Source: an uncultured Ruminococcus sp. (lineage in GTDB: Bacteria; Bacillota; Clostridia; Oscillospirales; Ruminococcaceae). From it: DNA of 12,161 nt. A program made the translations under genes and the position numbers. The stretch covers positions 1 to 12,161 of the forward strand of contig CAMWXM010000072.1 in assembly GCA_947178195.1 (NCBI GenBank). Direction: 5' to 3'. Under the pieces are notes generated by a model, which did not search any database, was not told the DNA's origin, and saw nothing but the letters and a program-made list of their open reading frames with translations. How positions within the stretch are numbered: position 1 is the stretch's first letter; the number at the start of each line of letters is the position of its first letter. This document shows, in pieces, positions 1-6,895 of the stretch.

Positions 1-342
1 GGGGTGATAGATGCTGTGAATAACGGAACGCTGAGACTTGAAAAGCTGGAAGCAATGCCGGCGGTATGCTCGGTGGGACTTGATATGATAGTTGTTCCGG
101 GAGATATTTCCGAAGAAATAATTTCCGCTGTAATTGCCGATGAGGCGGCAATAGGAATGGTAAACAATAAAACTACGGCGGTAAGACTTATTCCTGCCAT
201 AGGAAAAAAAGTCGGGGAAACTCTTGAATTCGGCGGTCTTTTGGGAAGCGGTCCGGTTATGGAAATAAACAGAAAATCTCCTGCAAGGTTTATTTCAAGA
301 GGCGGCAGAATCCCAGCGCCAATGCACAGTATTAAAAATTAA
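1..342 (+). CDS. UPF0210 (DUF711/PFL-like) family protein, C-terminal fragment
   Basis: This is the last ~113 residues of a gene whose start lies before the window; the frame is open at base 1, and family members are about 450 residues. The visible part matches the conserved UPF0210 C-terminus: an AVCSVGLDM stretch, an AIGMVNNKTTAVR block, a FGGLLGSGPVM block, and the closing RGGRIPAPMHSIKN. The GTG at base 4 is an internal codon, not a start. Family knowledge: these proteins have a pyruvate formate-lyase/ribonucleotide reductase-like barrel fold and usually sit beside a small ACT-domain protein gene. Their biochemical function is not established, so I assign none. The ATPase operon starts 54 nt downstream on the same strand with no clear promoter between, so read-through transcription is possible (inference). 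Confidence 0.9.
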   Translation, partial: GVIDAVNNGTLRLEKLEAMPAVCSVGLDMIVVPGDISEEIISAVIADEAAIGMVNNKTTAVRLIPAIGKKVGETLEFGGLLGSGPVMEINRKSPARFISRGGRIPAPMHSIKN

Positions 343-345
343 TTC

Positions 346-370
346 AGCCTGAATCTTAAGGATTCGGGCT
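346..370 (+). other. Intergenic RNA hairpin between UPF0210 gene and ATPase operon
   Basis: A 10-bp stem (346-355 with 361-370, one G-U wobble) closes a 5-nt TTAAG loop just after the UPF0210 stop codon. It is followed by ATCAAAACAG, not by a T-tract, so it is a poor intrinsic terminator. It could be a leaky terminator or an mRNA-end stabiliser or processing hairpin ahead of the ATPase genes. No convincing -35/-10 pair was found in the 54-nt gap. Confidence 0.5.
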
Positions 371-396
371 ATCAAAACAGTTTAGAGGCGATTAAA

Positions 397-714
397 ATGG
401 AAAGTATAATTAATAAAATTATTGAGATCGACAGACTTGCAGAGGAAAGGCTGAGTCAGGCTGAGATCAGGAAAAAAGATATTTTTGCGGATACTCAAAG
501 AGAATGTCGTGATCTTGAGAAAAAAATCCGTCATGACGCTGAAGTGAGGATCACAGAGATTGAAAAAATCAATAGGCAGGAATACGAGGCTGCTTCTGAG
601 GACTTATCAAAAAAATATTCCGATGAAATGAATAGTATGGACAGATATTTTGAAAGTCATCACGAAATTATTGAAAACCGTATATTTTCTGAAATCGTAG
701 GTGAAGTGATTTGA
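397..714 (+). CDS. V/A-type ATPase peripheral stalk subunit G/H
   Basis: A 105-residue, highly charged, almost entirely helical protein with heptad-like spacing across residues 5-75, which fits the G/H subunit (NtpF in Enterococcus, AhaH in archaea). That subunit pairs with subunit E as a long coiled coil forming the peripheral stalk, which holds the A3B3 head still against the membrane stator. It has no membrane segment or catalytic motif. The sequence is too low in complexity for recognition by residue motif alone; the call rests on length, coiled-coil composition and first position in a full ATPase operon. ATG 397 follows AGAGGCG (384-390). Its stop overlaps the TTG start of subunit C (TTGA at 711-714), suggesting translational coupling. 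Confidence 0.75.
   Translation: MESIINKIIEIDRLAEERLSQAEIRKKDIFADTQRECRDLEKKIRHDAEVRITEIEKINRQEYEAASEDLSKKYSDEMNSMDRYFESHHEIIENRIFSEIVGEVI
698..713 (+). promoter_or_regulatory. RBS and TTG start of subunit C
   Basis: AGGTGA at 699-704 lies 6 nt before TTG 711-713, inside the end of the preceding gene. No ATG or GTG with comparable spacing is present, and the TTG overlaps the upstream stop by two bases, so the TTG start is favoured. Confidence 0.7.
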
Positions 715-1760
715 AGGCTTCCAAAAATGCAACGGTCGCCAAGGTAAGAGCCATTTATGGAAAAAGACTTAAAGAAAATGATTATAATGAGCTTTTCTTA
801 AAAAAGAAGGTCATAGAGGCGGCAGACTATTTAAAGCGCAATACCCATTATTCCAAGGTTTTATCAGGAGTTGATACCTCCTCAATACACAGAGGATATC
901 TTGAAACGCTTCTTAATAAGGCATATTTTGACGAATATGAACGAATTTGTAAATTTCAGCAGCTAAATGAAGAGCCATTTTATAACTTTCTGCTGATAAA
1001 GGAGGAGCTTAGCGAACTTCTGAAAGCCATACTTTATCTTAATAACGACCGAAAAGACGCATATATTGAATCTATGCATGGATTTTTGATAAAAAAATCC
1101 AGCTTTAACCTTATTGAGCTTGCAAAGGCTGAAAATTTCAACCAGCTTCTCAGAGTCATTAAAAATACGCCGTACTATAATATAATAAAAAATATAAAGC
1201 CAGATGAAAATGGGAATATACCATATACAAAATGCGAGGTGGCTTTGCGTACCTACTATTTAAAATGGCTTCTCAAAACAGCCGAAGAGCAGTTCGATTC
1301 GACGGCTAAGGACGCAATACTCCAACAGATAAAGCTTCAGGCGGATTTTATTAATATTGTTAATTCATATCGTTTGAAAAAATATTTTGCCGGAGATTTT
1401 CAGACACTGAAGGATTTCAGTTTGCCATTTTACGGACGTCTGAGCCAGGCTAAACAATATGAGCTTTATGAATCGGACACTCCTGAGGAATTTCTGCGGC
1501 GGCTTTCCAGAACAGTATACGGCAGACTTATGGAAAATCTTGACGAAAATATGGAAAGCGGCAGATTTGAAACAGAAGTGGAAAAGCTTCAATGCAGTAT
1601 GGCTAAAAGAGCTCTTTTGCTTACGGATAATGCGGCAGTAAGCTTGTTTTCCTATATGTATCTGACCGAAGTGGAAATAAATAATATTATTTCTATAGTG
1701 GAATGTATCAGATATGGAAAACCTGTTTCTTATATGCAAAGTCTTGTGATAATGCAGTAG
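711..1760 (+). CDS. ntpC: V/A-type ATPase subunit C (AC39/d family)
   Basis: A 349-residue soluble, all-helical protein, the usual size for subunit C (d in eukaryotes). It is the funnel-shaped socket that seats the D-F central shaft on the c-ring. The C-terminal end, with EINNIISIVECIRYG at about residues 320-334, matches the family's conserved closing helix (E-x-x-N-I-x-x-I-x-E-x-I-R-Y-G), and the N-terminal region (Val-Arg-Ala followed by Lys/Leu-rich helices) fits the first AC39 repeat. It starts with TTG, coupled to the upstream stop. Its position before subunit I is unusual: in Enterococcus and Thermus operons C lies between E and F. No truncation or missing region is seen. Confidence 0.88.
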   Translation: MKASKNATVAKVRAIYGKRLKENDYNELFLKKKVIEAADYLKRNTHYSKVLSGVDTSSIHRGYLETLLNKAYFDEYERICKFQQLNEEPFYNFLLIKEELSELLKAILYLNNDRKDAYIESMHGFLIKKSSFNLIELAKAENFNQLLRVIKNTPYYNIIKNIKPDENGNIPYTKCEVALRTYYLKWLLKTAEEQFDSTAKDAILQQIKLQADFINIVNSYRLKKYFAGDFQTLKDFSLPFYGRLSQAKQYELYESDTPEEFLRRLSRTVYGRLMENLDENMESGRFETEVEKLQCSMAKRALLLTDNAAVSLFSYMYLTEVEINNIISIVECIRYGKPVSYMQSLVIMQ

Positions 1761-1780
1761 ACATTTAAGGAGGTGAGAAA

Positions 1781-3712
1781 ATGTCAATTGAAAAAATGGA
1801 TTATATAAATATAGTCGGTTTTATGGATGAACTTGACAGAACTCTTGAAAAATGCATTGAAAGCCAGTGTTTTCATATTTCAAAATCTGTTGAGGAACAA
1901 GACGGAATGAAAAGGCTGGAAGGAGAAAACCCTTATAAAGAGCTTCTGAAGGATATTATTTCAGCCGATACCGGAGGTTTGGTGGAATTTTCGGAAATCA
2001 GATACGACGAAAAAAAATATTACGATCTGGAAAAGCTAAAATTGGACTTTTCTCAAATGAGCCAAAAGCTGGACGCCTACAGCAGGGAAACAGGCGAATT
2101 GACTGAAAAGCTTGCTGAACGGAAACAGGCTTATCAGCAGCTGGCTCATTTGAAAGGATTGCAGTTGGATATGGCGCAGCTTTTCAAGTGCAGTCACATT
2201 AAGCCGAGATTCGGTAGACTGCCCAACGAAAGTGCGCAAAAGCTTTCCTATTATGAGGACAAGTCGTTTATTTTTATTCCGTATGACGACGACGGGAATT
2301 ATAAATGGGGAATTTATTTTGCTCCTGCCGACAGCATTGCGGAAGCGGACAGAATCTTCAAATCCCTTTATTTTGAAAAAATATGGATCCCGAATTTCGT
2401 ATCGGATACTCCCGAAAACGAAAGTCTGAAGCTAGAAAAAGAAATAGCCGTACTGGAAGAGTCTTTAAAGAAGAAGATCGAGGAAAGAAACGGATATATT
2501 TTGGAAATACAGGACAATCTCAAGTGTTGTTTTTGCCGGGTGAAATATCTTTATGACCTGTATGAACTCAGAAAATGTGTTCTTGTATATAAGGATAAGT
2601 TTTATCTGACGGGATTTGTTCCACATACGAAAAGCGATGAATTTACAGAGCTTTGTAATACTGTAAGGTCTGTATCTGTGGTTTCAAAGCCGGCTGAAAA
2701 CAGCGAAAAGCTGAAAGTACCGGTCAAGCTTAAAAATAGCAGATTTTCAAGACCATTTTCAATGTTTGTTGAAATGTACGGACTCCCGTCTTATGGCGGA
2801 TTTAACCCTACTACCCTTGTGGCAATAACCTATACCATAATGTTCGGCATAATGTTCGGCGATCTGGGACAGGGATTACTGATTTCTCTTATAGGCTTTT
2901 TCGTCTATAAAAAAAGCGGAAATAAGCTTGGGGCGATATTGCAGAGAGTAGGCATTTCAAGTGCATTTTTCGGGCTTCTTTACGGCTCAGTATTCGGCTT
3001 TGAGGATTTATTGGATCCGCTTTATAAGGCGATAGGACTTTCACATAAGCCTATTGAGGTAATGGATAGCACTATGATGATACTGCTGGGAGCAATATGT
3101 ATAGGCGTTGTTATCATACTGATATCAATTATCATAAATATATTTATTTCCCTGAGACACAGAGATTTTTCAGCAGCATTTTTTGGCAATAACGGCGTCG
3201 CGGGACTGGTGTTTTTTGGCGCATTGCTTGCAGGAATAGCGGTAATGATGACCGGAGAGGGCAGTCTTTTCACAGTACCGTATGTGCTCGGACTTATAGT
3301 ACTGCCGCTGATACTGATGTTTTTCAGAGAACCGTTGGGATGCTGGCTTTCAGGAAAAAAATATCACCTTGAAGGCGGTATCGGAGATTTCATTGCTTCA
3401 AACTTTTTTGAAGTATTTGAATTTATTTTAGGCTATGCAACAAATACGCTTTCATTTGTAAGAATCGGTGGATTTATCTTTTCACATGCCGGAATGATGT
3501 CGGTGGTAATGCTTTTGTCAGAAAGCTTTTCTGTGGGAGCTTCGCCTATTGTTATTGTTCTGGGCAACCTTTTCGTTATGGGAATGGAAGGTCTTATCGT
3601 TGGAATCCAGGTTCTTCGACTTGAATTCTATGAGGTCTTTTCAAGATTTTATGACGGCGACGGTGTTGCGTTTGAGCCTGTCAAGGTAAATTATGACGTA
3701 AATGTAGATTAA
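1781..3712 (+). CDS. ntpI: V/A-type ATPase subunit I (stator a subunit)
   Basis: The 643-residue membrane stator subunit, normal length for the family. Residues 1-320 form the cytoplasmic domain, with coiled-coil arms at about 80-125 and 212-245 that anchor the peripheral stalks. Residues ~345-615 contain about seven to eight hydrophobic helices carrying the two ion half-channels. Diagnostic sequence includes GLPSYGGFNPT near 334-344, MFGIMFGDLGQG at 354-365, TLSFVRIGGF at 556-565 with the essential arginine R561, and GLIVGIQVLRLEFYEVFSRFY at 604-624 with the second arginine R613. The arginines release the ion from the c-ring carboxylate during rotation. ATG 1781 follows a strong AAGGAGGTGA (1767-1776). 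The next gene is the c-ring proteolipid, so both membrane components are adjacent. Confidence 0.95.
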   Translation: MSIEKMDYINIVGFMDELDRTLEKCIESQCFHISKSVEEQDGMKRLEGENPYKELLKDIISADTGGLVEFSEIRYDEKKYYDLEKLKLDFSQMSQKLDAYSRETGELTEKLAERKQAYQQLAHLKGLQLDMAQLFKCSHIKPRFGRLPNESAQKLSYYEDKSFIFIPYDDDGNYKWGIYFAPADSIAEADRIFKSLYFEKIWIPNFVSDTPENESLKLEKEIAVLEESLKKKIEERNGYILEIQDNLKCCFCRVKYLYDLYELRKCVLVYKDKFYLTGFVPHTKSDEFTELCNTVRSVSVVSKPAENSEKLKVPVKLKNSRFSRPFSMFVEMYGLPSYGGFNPTTLVAITYTIMFGIMFGDLGQGLLISLIGFFVYKKSGNKLGAILQRVGISSAFFGLLYGSVFGFEDLLDPLYKAIGLSHKPIEVMDSTMMILLGAICIGVVIILISIIINIFISLRHRDFSAAFFGNNGVAGLVFFGALLAGIAVMMTGEGSLFTVPYVLGLIVLPLILMFFREPLGCWLSGKKYHLEGGIGDFIASNFFEVFEFILGYATNTLSFVRIGGFIFSHAGMMSVVMLLSESFSVGASPIVIVLGNLFVMGMEGLIVGIQVLRLEFYEVFSRFYDGDGVAFEPVKVNYDVNVD

Positions 3713-3724
3713 GGAGTTTTTATT

Positions 3725-4159
3725 ATGAATATTTTAGAATTAATGCTTATTCCGCTTTTTGCAGTAGCTATGCTTATTCTTCGTGTTATTTATGTACTCA
3801 GAAAGAAAAAGAAAAACAATATGGCTAAAAAGGCTTTTATTGTTAATTTATGTTCGTTTTTCGCTGTTCTCGCTCTTGCAATAATACTTCCTGTAGGAGG
3901 ATTTGTAAGCGCTGAAGCTGTGGAAACTGTCGGCAGCGCAGTCAGCAATGCAGGACTTGGGTATATTGCCGCAGCTCTTTCCGTAGGCTTAGGCTCTATC
4001 GGATGCGGTATCGCCGTTGGTTCGGCTGCTCCTGCGGCTATCGGAGCTGTTGCGGAAGAACCGAAATCATTCTCTAAGGCACTTATTTTCGTTGCGCTGG
4101 GCGAAGGTGTTGCGCTTTACGGATTTCTTATTTCATTTATGATCTTGAATGCACTTTAA
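3725..4159 (+). CDS. ntpK: V/A-type ATPase subunit K (c-ring proteolipid)
   Basis: A 144-residue proteolipid forming the rotating ion-carrying ring. Hydrophobic segments lie at about 3-25, 38-60, 77-107 and 118-143. The last two are the true c hairpin: a glycine-rich helix (GLGSIGCGIAVG, 88-99), a polar loop (EEPKSFSK) and an outer helix with the ion-binding carboxylate E127 in GEGVALYG. The first two segments do not look like a second c hairpin: they carry a KKKK...KK loop, and the second resembles a cleavable leader ending VSA-EA (61-65). Cleavage there would leave about 80 residues, typical of an 8-kDa c subunit. As recalled from Enterococcus NtpK, the Na+ ligands Q110, T64 and Q65 have no counterpart here (V98, G58, G59), favouring H+ coupling (inference). 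AAGGAG at 3711-3716 precedes ATG 3725 and overlaps the stop of subunit I. Confidence 0.92.
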   Translation: MNILELMLIPLFAVAMLILRVIYVLRKKKKNNMAKKAFIVNLCSFFAVLALAIILPVGGFVSAEAVETVGSAVSNAGLGYIAAALSVGLGSIGCGIAVGSAAPAAIGAVAEEPKSFSKALIFVALGEGVALYGFLISFMILNAL

Positions 4160-4178
4160 TAAAAGCGGTGAGCAGAAA

Positions 4179-4487
4179 ATGAAATTTTATCTTATAAGTG
4201 ATAATATTGATACCAAAATGGGAATGAGGCTTGCAGGCATAAACGGTGAGGTAGTTCATGAACCGGAGCAGGTAAAGGACGCTATTGAAAAAGCCATCTC
4301 GGATAAAGAGATAGGAATTATTCTTATTACCGAAAAGCTTGTAAAGCTTTGTAGCGAGCTGATATATGATGTTAAGCTTAATCTTAAATCGCCGCTTATC
4401 GTTGAAATTCCCGACAGACACGGTACGTCCCAGATAACTGAAAACCTTAACAGATATGTCAGAGACGCCGTTGGTATCAAGCTTTAA
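4179..4487 (+). CDS. ntpG: V/A-type ATPase subunit F (rotor shaft)
   Basis: A 102-residue subunit F (NtpG in Enterococcus naming), which binds subunit D to form the central rotor shaft. The family pattern is clear: an N-terminal beta strand MKFYLISD, a hydrophobic strand followed by acid (IGIILITEKL, 45-54), and SPLIVEIPD (71-79) leading to the C-terminal helix. A frame from ATG 4149 would add ten residues overlapping the end of subunit K, but GCGGTGAG at 4165-4172 sits correctly for ATG 4179, and family members begin at the M-K-x-x-(L/V)-I-(S/G)-D strand, so 4179 is chosen. The stop overlaps the RBS of the next gene. Confidence 0.92.
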   Translation: MKFYLISDNIDTKMGMRLAGINGEVVHEPEQVKDAIEKAISDKEIGIILITEKLVKLCSELIYDVKLNLKSPLIVEIPDRHGTSQITENLNRYVRDAVGIKL

Positions 4488-4501
4488 AGGAGGACGACAA
4501 A

Positions 4502-5092
4502 ATGATTGATAATCAGCCTGAAAAGCTTAACCGTTTCGCTTCGTCGGTAAATACAGAGGTTGATGAAAAAATACAATTGATAGAAAAACAGGCCTTGGAA
4601 GAAAAATCCGAAATGCTTGAAAAAACCGAAAATAAGATCCTTGAAGAAGTATTTTTTAAAATTCAGAAGGCTGTCAGAGATACCGAGGGAAAACAACGCA
4701 GAAAGATTGCTCTTAAGGAACAAAGCCTCAGAACTGACATCTTAAAGCACAGAGAAAGCTTGTCCAATAAAATCTTTGATGCGGTAAAGGAAAAAATAAT
4801 TGCTTTTACCGATAGTGACAAGTATATGTCGTTTCTGGAAAAAATGCTTCAGAATGAGGATATGACTGAAGCGGAAATAAGATTATCCGAAAAGGATATG
4901 AAAAAATACAGTGAAATTATAAAAAGTAAAACAGGCTGTCCTGTAAAAGCGGATAGTGATATTCGTTTGGGCGGAATCCAGATAGTCTATGAATCGAGAA
5001 ATATTATAATCGACAAAACCTTAGACAGCCTTTTTGAAGAACAAAAGGAACGCTTTTATTCGGAATATAATTTCAATGAAAATAAATCTTGA
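4502..5092 (+). CDS. ntpE: V/A-type ATPase subunit E (peripheral stalk)
   Basis: A 196-residue subunit E. Residues ~15-100 form a long charged helix that pairs with subunit G/H as the peripheral stalk; residues ~105-190 form the globular head that binds the top of the B subunits. The C-terminal signature is present: GGIQIVYESRNIIIDKTLD at about 157-175 (family pattern G-G-x-x-(V/I)...I-x-(V/I)-D-x-T-(L/F)-(D/E)), followed by an amphipathic helix rich in Glu/Lys/Arg. ATG 4502 follows AAAGGAGGA (4486-4494), which overlaps the stop codon of subunit F. E normally lies just after K; here F separates them and C is elsewhere. Length and domain order are normal. Confidence 0.9.
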   Translation: MIDNQPEKLNRFASSVNTEVDEKIQLIEKQALEEKSEMLEKTENKILEEVFFKIQKAVRDTEGKQRRKIALKEQSLRTDILKHRESLSNKIFDAVKEKIIAFTDSDKYMSFLEKMLQNEDMTEAEIRLSEKDMKKYSEIIKSKTGCPVKADSDIRLGGIQIVYESRNIIIDKTLDSLFEEQKERFYSEYNFNENKS

Positions 5093-5119
5093 ATTACAGG
5101 TCTTAAGGGGGACTGAAAA

Positions 5120-6895
5120 ATGGAAAATAAAATATATTCAGTAAACGGACCTGTTGTTAAGGTGAAAAATACTAAAGATTTTTCAATGCTTGAAATGGTC
5201 TATGTGGGTGAAAAACGCCTTATCGGCGAGGTTATCGGCGTAACCTCGGAGGCGACCACTATTCAGGTCTATGAGGTCACTACCGGTCTTAAAGTAGGAG
5301 AACCGGTGATCGGTACAGGCGCACCTATGAGCGTAACTCTTGGACCTGGTATTATTTCAAATATTTTTGATGGCATTCAGCGTCCTTTGCAAGAAATCCA
5401 GAAGCAGTCGGGCAGGTTTATCGACGAGGGTGCAAACGTACCGGCAATCGATACCGAACAGCTTTATGATGTGACTATGACCGTTTCGGTCGGCGACAGC
5501 TTAAAAGGCGGCGAGGTTTACGCTTCATGTCCTGAAACATCGGTTATAACTCATTACTGTCTGCTTTCGCCGGAACTTTCAGGCAAAGTTATTTGGATCG
5601 CAGATAACGGCAAGTATCATGTAAACGATACTATTTGTAAAATAGAAAACGAAAAGGGTCAGGTGCATGAGCTGACATTATGCCAGAAATGGCCTATACG
5701 TCAGCCGAGACCAGCAAAAGACCGTAAAATGATCTCACGTCCGCTGATAACCGGACAGAGAATAATTGATACTATCCTTCCTATTGCAAAGGGCGGAACT
5801 GCGGCTATTCCGGGCGGATTCGGTACGGGCAAGACCATGACACAGCATCAGCTTGCAAAATGGTGCGACGCCGATATTATAGTATATATAGGTTGCGGAG
5901 AGCGTGGAAACGAAATGACACAGGTTCTGGACGAATTTACAGAGCTTATCGACCCGAAAACCAATCGTCCGCTGACCGACAGAACGGTTCTTATCGCTAA
6001 CACCTCAAATATGCCTGTTGCGGCAAGAGAAGCGTCCATTTATACCGGCATTACTCTTGCGGAATATTACAGGGATATGGGCTATCATATCGCTATTATG
6101 GCGGATTCTACTTCAAGATGGGCTGAGGCTCTTCGTGAAATTTCAGGACGTCTGGAGGAAATGCCTGCTGAAGAGGGATTCCCGGCATATCTGCCGTCGA
6201 GACTTTCGGAGTTCTATGAACGTGCAGGCTATGTGGAAACGTTAAACGGCAAAGAGGGTTCAGTCACTATAATCGGCGCTGTTTCTCCTCAGGGTGCGGA
6301 TTTCTCCGAGCCGGTAACTCAGAATACCAAGAGATTTGTAAGATGCTTCTGGGCATTGGATAAATCTCTGGCTTATGCAAGACATTATCCGGCAATAAAC
6401 TGGACTACCAGCTACAGCGAGTATATCGACGACCTGACAGAATATTACAACAGGGAGGTCGGAGAGGACTTTTTACAGATGCGCCAGGAAATTTCCAATA
6501 TCCTTATCGAGGAAAATCAGCTTATGGAAATTGTAAAGCTTATCGGCGCAGATGTTCTTCCTGACGGACAGAAGCTTATTATCGAGCTTGCAAGAATTAT
6601 ACGTGTAGGATTTTTGCAGCAGAATGCTTATCATAAGGACGATACTTTCGTTCCGCTTTCGAAGCAGAAGCTTATGATGGACGCAATTCTGACGCTGTAT
6701 CATTGCTCACAGAAGGCTCTGGAAGAGGGAGTACCTATGAGCGAGGTAGTTAATTCGGGCATGTTTGAAAGAACAGTTAAAATAAAATACGAAATACCTA
6801 ACGATAAGCCGCAGATGTTTGATACGTTAAAGGCTGATATGATAAAAACCTTTGACGGACTTATTTTAAAAGAAAAGGAGAGAAGCGGATTATGA
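5120..6895 (+). CDS. ntpA: V/A-type ATPase catalytic subunit A
   Basis: The 591-residue catalytic subunit, full length. The N-terminal beta barrel (1-70) is followed by the A-specific insert (about 115-190), then the nucleotide-binding domain with Walker A GGFGTGKT at 232-239 (K238, T239), GCGERGNEM at 258-266 with the catalytic glutamate E261, and a Walker B region HIAIMADSTSRWAEALRE at 323-340. The C-terminal helical domain follows. Three A and three B subunits form the head, where ATP hydrolysis or synthesis is coupled to rotation of D-F-c-ring; the direction in vivo cannot be read from sequence. AAGGGGG at 5105-5111 precedes ATG 5120. The 27-nt gap after E has no hairpin. The final TTATGA overlaps the start of B by 4 nt, which fits equal A:B production through translational coupling. 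Confidence 0.98.
   Translation: MENKIYSVNGPVVKVKNTKDFSMLEMVYVGEKRLIGEVIGVTSEATTIQVYEVTTGLKVGEPVIGTGAPMSVTLGPGIISNIFDGIQRPLQEIQKQSGRFIDEGANVPAIDTEQLYDVTMTVSVGDSLKGGEVYASCPETSVITHYCLLSPELSGKVIWIADNGKYHVNDTICKIENEKGQVHELTLCQKWPIRQPRPAKDRKMISRPLITGQRIIDTILPIAKGGTAAIPGGFGTGKTMTQHQLAKWCDADIIVYIGCGERGNEMTQVLDEFTELIDPKTNRPLTDRTVLIANTSNMPVAAREASIYTGITLAEYYRDMGYHIAIMADSTSRWAEALREISGRLEEMPAEEGFPAYLPSRLSEFYERAGYVETLNGKEGSVTIIGAVSPQGADFSEPVTQNTKRFVRCFWALDKSLAYARHYPAINWTTSYSEYIDDLTEYYNREVGEDFLQMRQEISNILIEENQLMEIVKLIGADVLPDGQKLIIELARIIRVGFLQQNAYHKDDTFVPLSKQKLMMDAILTLYHCSQKALEEGVPMSEVVNSGMFERTVKIKYEIPNDKPQMFDTLKADMIKTFDGLILKEKERSGL

Noticed and set aside
1365..1787. 140-codon open frame on the minus strand across the end of subunit C
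   Set aside because: Antisense shadow of a well-supported gene; its Phe/His/Ile-rich translation has no recognisable domain.
3821..3823. Internal ATG in subunit K (M33-A-K-K) as the true start of a leader-bearing c subunit
   Set aside because: The protein from here would look tidy, but only A-rich sequence precedes it, with no Shine-Dalgarno, while ATG 3725 has AAGGAG. It remains a possibility, not called.
4149..4178. Earlier in-frame ATG for subunit F
   Set aside because: It lies within the last codons of subunit K with no suitable RBS; family members start at the MKFYLISD strand, and GGTGAG precedes ATG 4179.
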